A DNA stretch of 57,280 bases from Ignavibacteriota bacterium (GTDB lineage: Bacteria; Bacteroidota; Ignavibacteria; UBA10030; UBA6906), in assembly GCA_003157485.1 (NCBI GenBank), contig PMJQ01000042.1:17610-74889 (forward strand). The letters are read 5' to 3'. Positions 1 to 8,571 of this stretch are shown one piece after another. The notes beneath the pieces were generated by a model. The model did not search any database. It saw only the letters and a program-made list of their open reading frames with translations, and was not told the DNA's origin. Every line of letters starts with the position of its first letter. Position 1 is the stretch's first letter. A program made the position numbers and the translations under genes.

Positions 1-157
1 CTGGGAGCTTGTCCAGTACAGCGGAGCGGTTCACAGCTTCACGATCAAAGGAGCCGGAAGCGACAACAGCAAGGGTGCCGCCTACAATCCGGAAGCGGAC
101 AGGCGTTCGTGGCAGGCGATGAAGGATTTCTTCAAAGAGATCTTCCCATCTGAGTAG
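1..157 (+). CDS. Dienelactone hydrolase family protein, C-terminal fragment
   Basis: The frame opens before the window and ends at TAG 155-157, leaving about 51 visible residues. The piece contains 'VHSFT' followed by 'AAYNPEADRRSW' and an amphipathic end 'AMKDFFKEIF'. This matches the C-terminus of dienelactone hydrolase family alpha/beta hydrolases, where the His of the H-x-F motif completes the Cys/Ser-Asp-His triad. Members hydrolyse dienelactones or related esters, and many have unknown substrates. The nucleophile and the Asp lie outside the window, so the exact family member cannot be fixed. The next gene converges on it after 80 bases. Confidence 0.7.
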   Translation, partial: WELVQYSGAVHSFTIKGAGSDNSKGAAYNPEADRRSWQAMKDFFKEIFPSE

Positions 158-237
158 CCCGGTCGCGCTCACCGCAGGCCCGACGAGGCGGAAGACGACG
201 GCCGCCTCGAGCTTCTTGTGCGCGTCACCCGGCGTCC

Positions 238-3132
238 TCAGTGCGCCGAATCAGGGCGGGCTGCCGAGTCCGCCGCCACGAGTTTCGTGATTTCGTCAAG
301 ACGCCTCTTCAACTCCGGAGTGTTCGGATACGTCCTGTTCAGCGTCTCCAGGAGTTCATGCTCCTTCGCGTACTGCTTCCGCGTATCGTACAAGTCAAGG
401 AGGACCCGGTAGGGGTTGTAGTACGAGTTGACGTTCGCCTTCCCTTCCGCGATTGCTTTTTCACACTCCGCCTCGACGTCATCGGCAAGCGTGTTGAATT
501 CGTCAAGCCGGCCGACCCGGTGATAGAACAGCGCGAGGTCGGATTCCAGCTCCCATCCCATCGGGTACTTGGTGCGGGGGATGATCTGCTCCATCCTGTC
601 GAGGACGGCCGCGCTCGATTTGATGTCGTTCCTGGCGTTCGCGTACGACATGGCAAGCCGGACGAACGCGGAGCGGTAGTTCGTCATCAACCGGCTCGCA
701 TTCTCGTCGAAAAAGACCGTCGTGTCTCCGACCCCGCGAAATTTGTAGCCGTAGGCCGGGGTCCGCGAGAATCCCGAAGGCTCGTGCATCAGATTCCCCT
801 CCAGGACGTCATGGTCCACCCCGAGCTCTTCACGCGTGATTTTCCTCGGCTCCAGGTGCCAGGCCAGTCCGGTGAACCAGAGATACTCATCGAGCCCCAG
901 CTTGGCGTCGGGGGAGCACGTGACGGCGATGTAGATGGGCCGCCTGAACTGGTTCGTCAGGATGATGTCCCGCATCAGGATGTCCTGCACGCGGATCGCC
1001 TTCGTCGCTCCGAACTGCATCGTGTTCGGCATCCGCCAGGCAATCCTGTGCGTGGCAAGGATCGACGAATCCGTGACGCCGAATTTCGCTATCGCCTCCG
1101 GGCTCACCAGGAGGTCTGTCGTGCGCGGCTCCCACTGGACCGGTTCGATCGCACGGATCCTGTCCTCCGACATGCTTATCGGCACGGCGAGCGCATCGGT
1201 GTAGTACGGCTTCACCTTCATCTGGTGAATGTACCAGGGGGTGTTTGCAAGACTCAGGCAGATCACGCGCACGTCGCGGCGGACCCCCTCGACGTCCTGG
1301 AGGTACCAGAGGGGGAACGTGTCGTTGTCCCCGTTCGTGAAGAGGATCGCATCCTTCTCGCAGGTCTGCAGCATGTTGTAGGACAGATCCCAGGGGACCC
1401 AATTCTTCGAGCGGTCGTGCGTGTGATAGTTCGCCTGAAGCATCCTCACCGGAACGCAGTACAGCGCCACGAGAAGGACGAGAAGGGAGAGCGGGCGCAG
1501 GAGCGACGCGTCTTTGACCTTCCCGGCGAGGACGTCGAGTATCCCCCGGATCCCGAGCGCGATCCAGACGGCGAAAATCGAAAACGCGCCCGGATAGAAA
1601 TAGTCACGCTCGCGGGGCTGCGACTCCTGCTGGTTCTGGTAGAATGCGATAAGATACCCCATCACGACGAAGAGTATCAGGAACACCGACGCCATCTTCC
1701 AGTCGTTGCGGAACTGGAAGTAGAGCCCGGCGAGCCCCAGAAGGAACGGGATGCCGAACAGGACTTTGAACTGCCAGTCGGAATCCTGCGCTTCCCCCGC
1801 CCTGCCGACGTAGTTCCAGAGGAGGTACCTGTTGAACATATGGTTCATCTGGTAGCTCAGGAAGAAGTCGAGATCGCTCGAATACGTCGTGTAGATCGCC
1901 TGCTGGTGCGATTCCTGGGACCACCGTCTCTTGAAAATGGGAAACTCCCCGTACTGTTCCCTGTCGAGATACGTGATAAGTCCGGAGAAGGTCTTCGGCT
2001 CGTTCTCGTTCATCGGGGTGTCTTTTCCCGACCGTATGAGAATCATCGTATACGTCGTGAATCCGGCCGTCGCCAGCATAATTCCCAGCACGGCGGTGTG
2101 CATCAGCGTCATTTTCTCCTTCGCCAGCCACCGGGCGAGGATGCCCAATGCGACGAGCATCGCGACAAGCACGAGGAGCCCCCCGCCGATGTTGTCCCCC
2201 GCGATCGTCCTGAGGAGGCCCGGGAGCATCTTGATCACGCCGGGATAAATCACCGCGAGCGCGACCGCGCCTGCAAACACCGGGAAGTAGAACGAGTTCC
2301 TGTTGAACACTTTCTTCCTGAACAGTGCCACGACAATGATGCTCGGGAGGACCATCCATTCCTTGAATTTCAGGTCGAATGCGCGCGAGTCCTCGAGCGA
2401 CGGCGTCGTCCGCCCCGTCTGGTTGGCCCAGAGCACGGCGGCGATGATAAGGAGCAGGGCGACGTGTCCGAGGAACACGTACGCCGACTGGCGGCAGAAC
2501 TCCCGGTCGGTCACGTACTTCCGGAACACGATGATCATGACGACCGCGAGTATCGCGGGGACGCTCATCAGATGCACGCCCGCCGCAAGTCCGGTCAGGA
2601 ACACCATCAGGAGTATGTACCTGCCGTTCCGGGGGGTGTCGGCCTGCTCGTTCCACGCGAGCATGAGCCACACAACGAGGAGGTACAGGAGCGTGCTCGC
2701 GGCGAAGTAGTTCGCTTCCACCGCGCTGAACCAGAACGAGTCGCTGAAGGAGTACGCCAGCGCGCCGATCGCCGCCGCCCCGAACGTGCCGAGCGCATCA
2801 AGGGGAGTCTGAGGATCCCCTCCCTTATAGTGACGTATGAGCTTGACCGCCACAAGGTAGAGGAGGAGCACGGAAAGGGCGCTGGAGACAACCGAAATCA
2901 GATTCATCCTCAGGCCGATGTCACCCGGGATCGGAAGCATGAAAAATACCCGTCCGACGAGGGAAAAAAGAGGCCCACCGGGGGGGTGAGGAACCTCAAG
3001 CATATATGCCGCGGCGGAAAGCTCCCCCGGATCCCAGAACGGAACAGACGGCTGGACCGTCAGGAGGAACTGGATCAGCGAGATGGAAAATACGACGGTC
3101 GCAGTGATTCTGTGGATGAGTCTGTTCTGCAT
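238..3132 (-). CDS. DUF2723 multi-spanning membrane protein (GT-C / O-mannosyltransferase-like)
   Basis: This 964-residue protein starts at ATG 3132. The first loop after transmembrane segment 1 carries 'WDPGELSAAAYML' and 'HPPGGPLFSLVGR', the conserved DUF2723 signature, with acidic residues placed as in GT-C glycosyltransferases. About a dozen hydrophobic segments fill residues 1-570. A soluble part follows with 'FTNGDNDTFPLWYLQ', typical of the long Bacteroidota/Ignavibacteria members. The last ~120 residues are helical and TPR-like. By family it sits in the inner membrane and probably moves a sugar from a lipid carrier onto protein or glycan, but no substrate has been shown. It stands alone, convergent with the hydrolase and downstream of the NatAB genes on the same strand. 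Confidence 0.85.
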   Translation of the reverse strand: MQNRLIHRITATVVFSISLIQFLLTVQPSVPFWDPGELSAAAYMLEVPHPPGGPLFSLVGRVFFMLPIPGDIGLRMNLISVVSSALSVLLLYLVAVKLIRHYKGGDPQTPLDALGTFGAAAIGALAYSFSDSFWFSAVEANYFAASTLLYLLVVWLMLAWNEQADTPRNGRYILLMVFLTGLAAGVHLMSVPAILAVVMIIVFRKYVTDREFCRQSAYVFLGHVALLLIIAAVLWANQTGRTTPSLEDSRAFDLKFKEWMVLPSIIVVALFRKKVFNRNSFYFPVFAGAVALAVIYPGVIKMLPGLLRTIAGDNIGGGLLVLVAMLVALGILARWLAKEKMTLMHTAVLGIMLATAGFTTYTMILIRSGKDTPMNENEPKTFSGLITYLDREQYGEFPIFKRRWSQESHQQAIYTTYSSDLDFFLSYQMNHMFNRYLLWNYVGRAGEAQDSDWQFKVLFGIPFLLGLAGLYFQFRNDWKMASVFLILFVVMGYLIAFYQNQQESQPRERDYFYPGAFSIFAVWIALGIRGILDVLAGKVKDASLLRPLSLLVLLVALYCVPVRMLQANYHTHDRSKNWVPWDLSYNMLQTCEKDAILFTNGDNDTFPLWYLQDVEGVRRDVRVICLSLANTPWYIHQMKVKPYYTDALAVPISMSEDRIRAIEPVQWEPRTTDLLVSPEAIAKFGVTDSSILATHRIAWRMPNTMQFGATKAIRVQDILMRDIILTNQFRRPIYIAVTCSPDAKLGLDEYLWFTGLAWHLEPRKITREELGVDHDVLEGNLMHEPSGFSRTPAYGYKFRGVGDTTVFFDENASRLMTNYRSAFVRLAMSYANARNDIKSSAAVLDRMEQIIPRTKYPMGWELESDLALFYHRVGRLDEFNTLADDVEAECEKAIAEGKANVNSYYNPYRVLLDLYDTRKQYAKEHELLETLNRTYPNTPELKRRLDEITKLVAADSAARPDSAH

Positions 3133-3316
3133 GGGTCAGGGCCTTTTCTGAGCCTGTGGTTCGTTGCTCCGGATTACCCGGGAGGGTTTCACACGCGAAA
3201 TGCCGTGGATACAGAGAAGGATGCGGTCATGAAACGCCGAATCAGGAAATGAATATACGAAGGGAAGATCAAAGAGGAAAGTCCCTATCGACGCAGGGGG
3301 CTCCTGATGGTCCAGG

Positions 3317-4513
3317 TCAGACTCCTCTGAATATCGTCTCTTCGCGCCCGAACCACCGGGCGCATCCGAACAGACTCGCACCCGCCAGCACGAAGAGCGA
3401 CGCATACACTTCAACCAGAAGCCCCGGCTTGATCGTCCCCGCAATGATCTCCTTCGTCGCAAGGGAGACGTTCAGGACCGGTATGAGCGCCGTGACAGAA
3501 TCAAGCGCGACGCCCGGGAACAGCCCGATGAGCACCGGGAGTATGATCACGATCATGAGCGGGCTTATCATGCTCTGCGCCTCCTTGTACGATTTCGCAA
3601 AGATCGACACGGAAAGGAGGAAGGCCGCAAAGAAGACGGTGAGCGGGACAAGGAGAGACAGGACCAGGAGGACGCTCTGCACGTCGAGGATCGCCATGAC
3701 GGCGTTGAACACCGCAGGAGGAATCGTCGAGGCCTGACGCACTGCAAGGAAAATGCCGACGATGGAGACCACCGCGCTCAGGAGCCCCGTCACCACAACA
3801 ACAGCGAATTTCCCCAGGAGAATCTGGAATCTGGTCACGGGCGCCGTGAGTAGTGTTTCCATCGTCCCCCGCTCCTTCTCACCCGCCGCAAGGTCGATCG
3901 CAGGATACATCGAGCCCATGAAGCAGAAGATGACGAACAGGTACGGGAGCATCCCCCCCACCGTCTTGCCAATCCGCTCCTTCATCGACGCCACATCGTG
4001 CTCCTCGATCGAGAGGGGGGTGACGATCCCGGCGTCGATCCTGAGCCGGGCAAACCGGCCGGTAACGATCGTCTTTTCGTACACCGCGATGATGTCCGAC
4101 AGGCGGCGCTTGACCATGTCAAAGTCGTCCGACGACTTGTAGAAGAGACGTATCGTCCCGCTCTTCATGTCCGCCACATGAGCGTCGAAATCCGCAGCGA
4201 CGACGACCCCCGCGTCGATGCTGTCACGGGCGATCATCGCCTCCATGCTGTCCGCAGGGATCCCTTCGACGACGCGAATGTCGGGGCGACCCGTCAGTCC
4301 GGCAACGAGTCCCGCGGCGTTGCCGCGCGCCACGAGCGCGACTCTGAGCGTCTTCTCCTCGGCCTTCTTCATCGACGACATCTGCATGTTCGTCACGATG
4401 ATCATGAGCGCCGGCACAAGAAGCAGGGGGAACACGATCATCACAAAGAGCGTCCGCCTGTCGCGGATCGTATCGGTGAATTCCTTCCTGAATATCGTCG
4501 CGAACCGGTTCAT
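3317..4513 (-). CDS. ABC-2 type exporter permease (NatB-like)
   Basis: The protein has 398 residues. I chose ATG 4513 (MNRFATIFRKEF) over the longer track ORF, whose extra residues run back into the ATPase gene. The layout is that of ABC-2/NatB permeases. There is one N-terminal membrane segment after 'KEFTDTIRDRRTLF', a large extracytoplasmic domain at about residues 45-190, and then five or six membrane segments. The cytoplasmic 'EKERGTMETLLTAPV' motif is a hallmark of the family. It starts one base after the stop of the ATPase gene, so the two are co-translated. In Bacillus NatAB exports Na+. Here the exported substrate is unknown and could be an ion or a small molecule. Confidence 0.9.
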   Translation of the reverse strand: MNRFATIFRKEFTDTIRDRRTLFVMIVFPLLLVPALMIIVTNMQMSSMKKAEEKTLRVALVARGNAAGLVAGLTGRPDIRVVEGIPADSMEAMIARDSIDAGVVVAADFDAHVADMKSGTIRLFYKSSDDFDMVKRRLSDIIAVYEKTIVTGRFARLRIDAGIVTPLSIEEHDVASMKERIGKTVGGMLPYLFVIFCFMGSMYPAIDLAAGEKERGTMETLLTAPVTRFQILLGKFAVVVVTGLLSAVVSIVGIFLAVRQASTIPPAVFNAVMAILDVQSVLLVLSLLVPLTVFFAAFLLSVSIFAKSYKEAQSMISPLMIVIILPVLIGLFPGVALDSVTALIPVLNVSLATKEIIAGTIKPGLLVEVYASLFVLAGASLFGCARWFGREETIFRGV

Positions 4514-4514
4514 G

Positions 4515-5282
4515 TCAGGCCGCCTCCACCAGACGCACAAACTCGTCCTCCACAGAACGGGTCTGCATCTGCGTTTCAAATTCCTTGTACGATCCGTTGA
4601 ATATCAGGCTTCCCCTGTGAATGATCGCCAGGTCGTCGCTCAGGAGGCTGACCTCACCCATTCTGTGCGTGGAGAAGATCACGGTCTTCCCCTCCTCCCG
4701 GCACCGCCTGATGAGCTGGATGATCGCGCGCGAGGTCACCACGTCGAGCGCCGATGTCGGCTCGTCGAACACCACGACGTCCGGATTGTGGATGATCGTC
4801 CGTGCAAGGGACACTTTCTGCTTCATGCCGCTGGAAAGCTTGCCGATCCTCCGTCCCGCGAATTCCTGTATTCCGAGGAGCCCGAAAATCTCCTCGCGCC
4901 TCCGGGCATACGTGACGGGGTCCATCCCATACAGGTCCGCGTAGTACTTTATCATCTCATCCGGCGTCAGCCTGTCGTAGAGCCCGGTATTCCCGGTGAG
5001 AAAGCCGATCCTTTTCCGCACTTCCACAGGGTGGGTGACGACATCGAACCCGGCGACCGTTATCGAGCCGCCCGTCGGCCTGAGCATCGTCGCGATCATC
5101 CGGAGCATTGTTGTTTTCCCCGCCCCATTCGGACCGAGGAGCGTGAATATCCGTCCCGGCCTGCATGTGAAGCTGACACTCCTGACGGCGTCGATGCGGG
5201 TTCCCCTGAATTCGGGCCCCATCTCGCGCCGCTGCTGTCGGGAGACTGAGAACGTTTTCGTGACGTTGTCGACAACGATCAT
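4515..5282 (-). CDS. ABC exporter ATP-binding protein (NatA-like)
   Basis: This 255-residue ATPase pairs with the downstream permease. Walker A is 'GPNGAGKTT', the signature is 'LSSGMKQK', Walker B is 'VVVFDEPTSALD' and the switch His is in 'STHRM'. I chose ATG 5282 (MIVVDNVTKTF) because GAAAGGA lies 8-9 bases upstream and the family normally begins this way; the track start at 5300 is less likely. It provides the energy for the ABC-2 exporter on the cytoplasmic face. The upstream region is the long intergenic stretch shared with the divergent Rieske operon. Confidence 0.92.
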   Translation of the reverse strand: MIVVDNVTKTFSVSRQQRREMGPEFRGTRIDAVRSVSFTCRPGRIFTLLGPNGAGKTTMLRMIATMLRPTGGSITVAGFDVVTHPVEVRKRIGFLTGNTGLYDRLTPDEMIKYYADLYGMDPVTYARRREEIFGLLGIQEFAGRRIGKLSSGMKQKVSLARTIIHNPDVVVFDEPTSALDVVTSRAIIQLIRRCREEGKTVIFSTHRMGEVSLLSDDLAIIHRGSLIFNGSYKEFETQMQTRSVEDEFVRLVEAA

Positions 5283-5439
5283 GCCACGTCCTTTCCGCAA
5301 TGGGTTTTTGTCCGCCCTTCCTGACGCTCACTGCGAGGCGCGTGAGGAGAAAGGGGCGGCCTGATGAAAGGCGATAATGAGGAGCAATATAGAATTCACA
5401 TGAGGGAGTAGCAAGACGAACCCGGAGGAAACAAGAAAG

Positions 5440-5455
5440 GTTACCAAATGGTAAC
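5440..5455. promoter_or_regulatory. Palindrome GTTACC-AAAT-GGTAAC, candidate operator
   Basis: The two six-base arms are perfect inverted repeats around AAAT. The site lies 39 bases upstream of the TTGACA hexamer of the Rieske operon promoter and between the divergent units. This is a suitable place for a dimeric regulator acting on either side. No regulator gene is adjacent, so the binding protein is unknown. Confidence 0.45.
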
Positions 5456-5493
5456 ATACGGTACGAAATGTACTATAATCTGTGAACTATACC

Positions 5494-5522
5494 TTGACAA
5501 ATATAAGCTTTTTCTTTATTGT
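5494..5522 (+). promoter_or_regulatory. Sigma70-type promoter of the Rieske operon
   Basis: TTGACA (5494-5499) is followed after 17 bases by TATTGT (5517-5522). The -35 is perfect and four of six -10 bases match. It faces the Rieske gene, whose ATG is at 5787, implying a leader of about 255 bases. Confidence 0.5.
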
Positions 5523-5576
5523 TATGAAGCTGTTTCTGTCGCCCCGTTTCATCCAATCTCAAAGGAGCCACGAGTT

Positions 5577-5621
5577 ATCCCGGATTGCTACTAGTTTCAG
5601 GCGTTGACAGGTGTCCGGGAT
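5577..5621 (+). other. Stem-loop in the Rieske operon leader
   Basis: ATCCCGGA (5577-5584) is the exact reverse complement of TCCGGGAT (5614-5621), giving an 8-base-pair stem enclosing 29 bases. An AAAGGAG stretch sits just before it at 5561-5567. There is no T-run after it, so it is not a terminator. It could be part of a structured leader, but I do not recognise any known riboswitch. Confidence 0.35.
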
Positions 5622-5786
5622 GTACGGCGTGTGCCTCCAGTCGCAATCACAACCTCTGAGCGATCGGGTTCTCCCTCTGGAGTGCGGAGAGTTTTCCGGC
5701 ATCACGCGCGTATTCCTTCATACATGAAAGGACGACCCGGCCGGCGCCATACCACACACAGGTGACATCGCGAAAGGGGGAAGGGG

Positions 5787-6209
5787 ATGGACAGAAAGGA
5801 ATTCCTGTCGATACTTGGGTACGGGGCCGCAGCCTGCGCCTGCGGTGCGGCATTCGGGGCATGCACGAACCCGAACGCCGGCGGGAACATCATGGCCCCG
5901 GCCAACGTCGACTTCACGCTCGACCTCACGGCGGCGGCAAACGCGTCACTCAGGAATGTCGGGGGATACGTCTATAATAATGTGGGCGTGATCGTGGCCC
6001 ATGCCCAGAGCGGCTACGTTGCGGCCAGCTACGCATGCACGCATCAGGGATCCACCGTCGTATTCGATGCCAGTACGAACTCATTCTTCTGTCCCGCGCA
6101 CGGCTCACGGTTTTCGCCCGCCGGAGCTGTGATCACCGGGCCGGCGGGGAGTCCGCTGGGTTCGTACAAGACAACGCTGACAGGCAACTCGCTCCATGTG
6201 TATTCATAA
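5787..6209 (+). CDS. Rieske [2Fe-2S] lipoprotein
   Basis: This 140-residue protein has an N-terminal signal ending in 'AAFGAC', which reads as a lipobox with the lipid Cys near residue 26. The Rieske cluster ligands are visible as 'CTHQG' and, 18 residues on, 'CPAHGS', the C-x-H...C-x2-H pattern with the neighbouring Gly/Ser. The following 'FSPAGAVITGPA' is the usual Pro loop region. It should carry a 2Fe-2S centre on the outer face of the inner membrane or in the periplasm and pass single electrons. No cytochrome b or c1 gene adjoins it, so it is not a full bc1/b6f operon. A GAAAGGGGGAAGGGG stretch precedes the ATG. The next gene follows after 54 bases. Confidence 0.9.
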   Translation: MDRKEFLSILGYGAAACACGAAFGACTNPNAGGNIMAPANVDFTLDLTAAANASLRNVGGYVYNNVGVIVAHAQSGYVAASYACTHQGSTVVFDASTNSFFCPAHGSRFSPAGAVITGPAGSPLGSYKTTLTGNSLHVYS

Positions 6210-6263
6210 ACGCTCCGCGGATCGGAGCGTGCACACCCACACACAACGACAGGATACCGTACG

Positions 6264-7079
6264 ATGAAGGCCCTCTGCACCGCTCTCTTGTTTTTCATTT
6301 TATGGACCCCCATCGCGCTGGCGGACGGCGACAGCGCGCGCGCGACCGCGGCGGAAAGCCCGGCACTGATCCCTGCAACCGACGCACTTCAGGCCCCGGC
6401 GTTCCAGGCCGGCTGGGGGACATCGGATTTTCTCATCCCCTCGGCAGCGTTCCCTGACACGACCCCCGTCGCCCAGGCGGCGCCGCGCTCCACCGCCCGC
6501 CTCCTTCCGTCGAACATGAGTTTCATGGAAAGCGGGCTCTGGGGGGAGCACGGCTTCTTCCGCTCCATCGGGATCGCGGGGGAGCTTTCGCCCGAATCGC
6601 GCAAGAGCGAGCTTTCCGCGAGAAGAACAATGCTGACAATGCACCAGATCGGCGGATTCGTCACGCTCGGGCTCATGGCCGCGACGCTCTACTACGGGCA
6701 GAAGACGCTGAACGATTCGAATATTCCGACACAGGGTCCGAACGGGCAGAATATCGCGAGCCAGGAGCGCACGGACCAGAACAATCACAACAAATTCCTT
6801 ACCTATACGATCATCTCGTACGGGCTGACGGGCCTGCTCGCGGTGATTTCCCCCCCGCCCCTCATCCGGCGGGACGAGACGAGCACGACAACGATTCACA
6901 AAACGCTCGCATGGGTCCATTTCGCGGGCATGGTGCTCACGCCGATCGTTGGCAATATGATCAAGAAGCGTTCGGGGCGCTTCAGCTATATCGACCTCCC
7001 GACCGCCCGGTTCCACCAGATATCGGCGTATGCCACCACGGGAGTGTTCGCCGCGTCGCTTATCGTCATCACATTCTAG
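6264..7079 (+). CDS. Four-helix membrane protein resembling cytochrome b561-type proteins
   Basis: The 271-residue protein has a signal peptide (to about residue 20) and a Pro/Ala-rich exported stretch. Four hydrophobic helices follow from about residue 120 to the end. His residues lie at or near helix ends: 'MHQIGG', 'NNHNKF', 'IHKTLAWVHFAGM' and 'FHQISAYA'. This arrangement is what a b561-like di-haem four-helix bundle needs. With a Rieske protein before it and YceI and DOMON-like proteins after it, an electron-transfer role in the membrane is a reasonable inference. I cannot assign a named family with certainty. Confidence 0.6.
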   Translation: MKALCTALLFFILWTPIALADGDSARATAAESPALIPATDALQAPAFQAGWGTSDFLIPSAAFPDTTPVAQAAPRSTARLLPSNMSFMESGLWGEHGFFRSIGIAGELSPESRKSELSARRTMLTMHQIGGFVTLGLMAATLYYGQKTLNDSNIPTQGPNGQNIASQERTDQNNHNKFLTYTIISYGLTGLLAVISPPPLIRRDETSTTTIHKTLAWVHFAGMVLTPIVGNMIKKRSGRFSYIDLPTARFHQISAYATTGVFAASLIVITF

Positions 7080-7089
7080 GGGGAATTTC

Positions 7090-7665
7090 ATGAAGACGCT
7101 CATTGCCACGTCGGCGCTTCTCGTGCTCCTTCTCTTCTTTCTTCTCGCGGTTCTTGCCGTCGTCCCCGCCCCCGCGCAGGTGCGGCACCTGAAGCAGGTG
7201 AAGGGAGAATCGTCGATGACGTACAGGATGGTGCACCCGCTCCACAAAATAGAGGCCACCAGCAAGGACGTCACATACGACGTCGAGGCGGACCCCGGAG
7301 CGAAGGAATTCAAAAAGGTCGCGGGAACCGTGGATGTGACGACGTTCGACAGCGGTAACTCGAACCGCGACTCGCACGCAATGGAGGTCATCGATGCGAT
7401 CGATTACCCCGACGCGAGTTTCGACGGGACGGGATTCACGCAGAAGGGAGACAGCCTGTACATCACGGGGAAGGTGACGTTCCACGGCGTCACGCGGGAC
7501 GTCACGGCCGGTGCCGTCGCGCACTGGTCGCAGGAGAAGGTTGTGGTGCAGGGGAGTTTCGTGCTCAGCCTGGAAGCATTCAAGATCGAACGGCCTTCGC
7601 TCCTTCTTGTTCCCGTCGAAGACGGACTGAGCTTCGACTTTGTCGCCGCATTCGGACTGGAGTAA
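7090..7665 (+). CDS. YceI family periplasmic protein
   Basis: The 191-residue protein starts at ATG 7090, ten bases after the previous stop with GGGGGAAT before it. A long hydrophobic signal peptide ends at 'APAQV'. The rest is YceI-like: 'SSMTYRMVHPLHKIEATS' near the start, 'DSGNSNRDSHAMEVIDA' in the middle and 'ITGKVTFHGVTRDV' towards the end, forming the lipocalin-like barrel that binds polyisoprenoids. YceI proteins are often encoded beside b561-type membrane proteins, as here. It probably carries an isoprenoid or quinone-like lipid in the periplasm. Confidence 0.85.
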   Translation: MKTLIATSALLVLLLFFLLAVLAVVPAPAQVRHLKQVKGESSMTYRMVHPLHKIEATSKDVTYDVEADPGAKEFKKVAGTVDVTTFDSGNSNRDSHAMEVIDAIDYPDASFDGTGFTQKGDSLYITGKVTFHGVTRDVTAGAVAHWSQEKVVVQGSFVLSLEAFKIERPSLLLVPVEDGLSFDFVAAFGLE

Positions 7666-7669
7666 CCTC

Positions 7670-8467
7670 ATGAGAACTTCGCGCTCAGCCGGCACACTCC
7701 TCGTCACGGCGGCGCTCGCCCTTCTGGCGGGATGCGGCACATCGGAAATCGCGAGCCGCTGGCGGAGCCCCGACGCCGTCCTCACCGTGCCGGGAGCCCG
7801 CTGGCCCGCACCCGCATATTCCGACAGGAGGATGTCCCTCACCGTCTGCAACGACAGCGAATATGCGTACATCGGACTCCGGACGACCGACAGGGGAATG
7901 CAGGAACTCATACTCGGGCAGGGGATCACATGGTGGTTTGACAGCGAGGGGGGAACGAAAAGGTCTTTCGGCGTCCGCTATCCACCGTCAGCTCCCCCGC
8001 GGGGCACGGGGGCCGGACCCGAGGAACGCGACGAACTCTCTCCTCCGGGCGGACGGCGAGGGAACCGCGCGGCGCCGACGGAGCTCGAACTCTATTCGGG
8101 GGAGACTCTGCATGAACGGATGAGCATACTTGCGACGGGCGGGATCGAGGCCGGGTTCCACCGGGAGCTTGACACGCTCGTGTATGTGCTCCGGGTCCCC
8201 CTTGCGCCCGGCGCGATACACCCGTTCGGGATAGGCGCAAAGCGGGGAGGTCTCATCGGACTTGGCGCGGTGACCTCAACGGGGAGCGTCTCACCCGACA
8301 TCCCCTCCGCCGGCAGAGCTCCGGAAGGAGAACCTGAAGGCGGATCGGAGGGATTCGGCGCGCGGCGAACCCGTCCCGGCGGCATGGGGGAGGGGAGATC
8401 CGACGAACGGTTCCGCGGAGATCAGATCAATCTCTGGTTCAAGGTCAGGCTTCCGGAACGGGAGTAG
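7670..8467 (+). CDS. Lipoprotein with DOMON/CBM9-like domain
   Basis: I chose ATG 7670, four bases after the YceI stop; the track start lies inside the previous gene. The 265-residue product begins with a lipoprotein signal whose lipobox is 'LLAGC'. Residues about 30-105 include 'CNDSEYAYIGL', 'GITWWFDSEGG' and 'SFGVRYP'. This resembles the beta-sandwich seen in CBM9/DOMON-type proteins, many of which bind haem or sugar. The second half is Gly/Pro/Arg-rich and looks disordered. Genomic pairing with a b561-like protein recalls DOMON-b561 redox couples. The fold is inferred from pattern only. Confidence 0.6.
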   Translation: MRTSRSAGTLLVTAALALLAGCGTSEIASRWRSPDAVLTVPGARWPAPAYSDRRMSLTVCNDSEYAYIGLRTTDRGMQELILGQGITWWFDSEGGTKRSFGVRYPPSAPPRGTGAGPEERDELSPPGGRRGNRAAPTELELYSGETLHERMSILATGGIEAGFHRELDTLVYVLRVPLAPGAIHPFGIGAKRGGLIGLGAVTSTGSVSPDIPSAGRAPEGEPEGGSEGFGARRTRPGGMGEGRSDERFRGDQINLWFKVRLPERE

Positions 8468-8571
8468 TCCCTCCGCTCCGGTCGTTCGCGCATGCAGACG
8501 TTTCTCCCCTGTGCGTGGCTCAGAATTCCACCCGGGGGGCGGAATTGTCAAGGGAGGAAAGCAGAAGACGG

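Larger units (their letters stand above)
5283..5786. other. 504-base divergent intergenic region between natAB and the Rieske operon
   Basis: I find no convincing gene here; the short ORFs have no ribosome site and no coding character. The first part (5380-5530) is markedly A/T-rich against the GC-rich genes. It holds a 6-4-6 palindrome, a TATAAT hexamer at 5474, a TTGACA promoter and then a long transcribed leader with a hairpin. These are listed separately. The natA promoter probably lies in 5300-5400, but I could not identify it. Confidence 0.6.

Noticed and set aside
186-209. GAGGCGG...CCGCCTC hairpin between the hydrolase and DUF2723 genes
   Set aside because: There is no T-run on either strand and the stem is common in GC-rich DNA, so I do not call a terminator.
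241-3252. 1003-residue plus-strand ORF opposite the DUF2723 gene
   Set aside because: Its product is Arg/Glu/His-rich without domains, typical of the antisense frame of a GC-rich gene; the minus-strand reading has clear family motifs.
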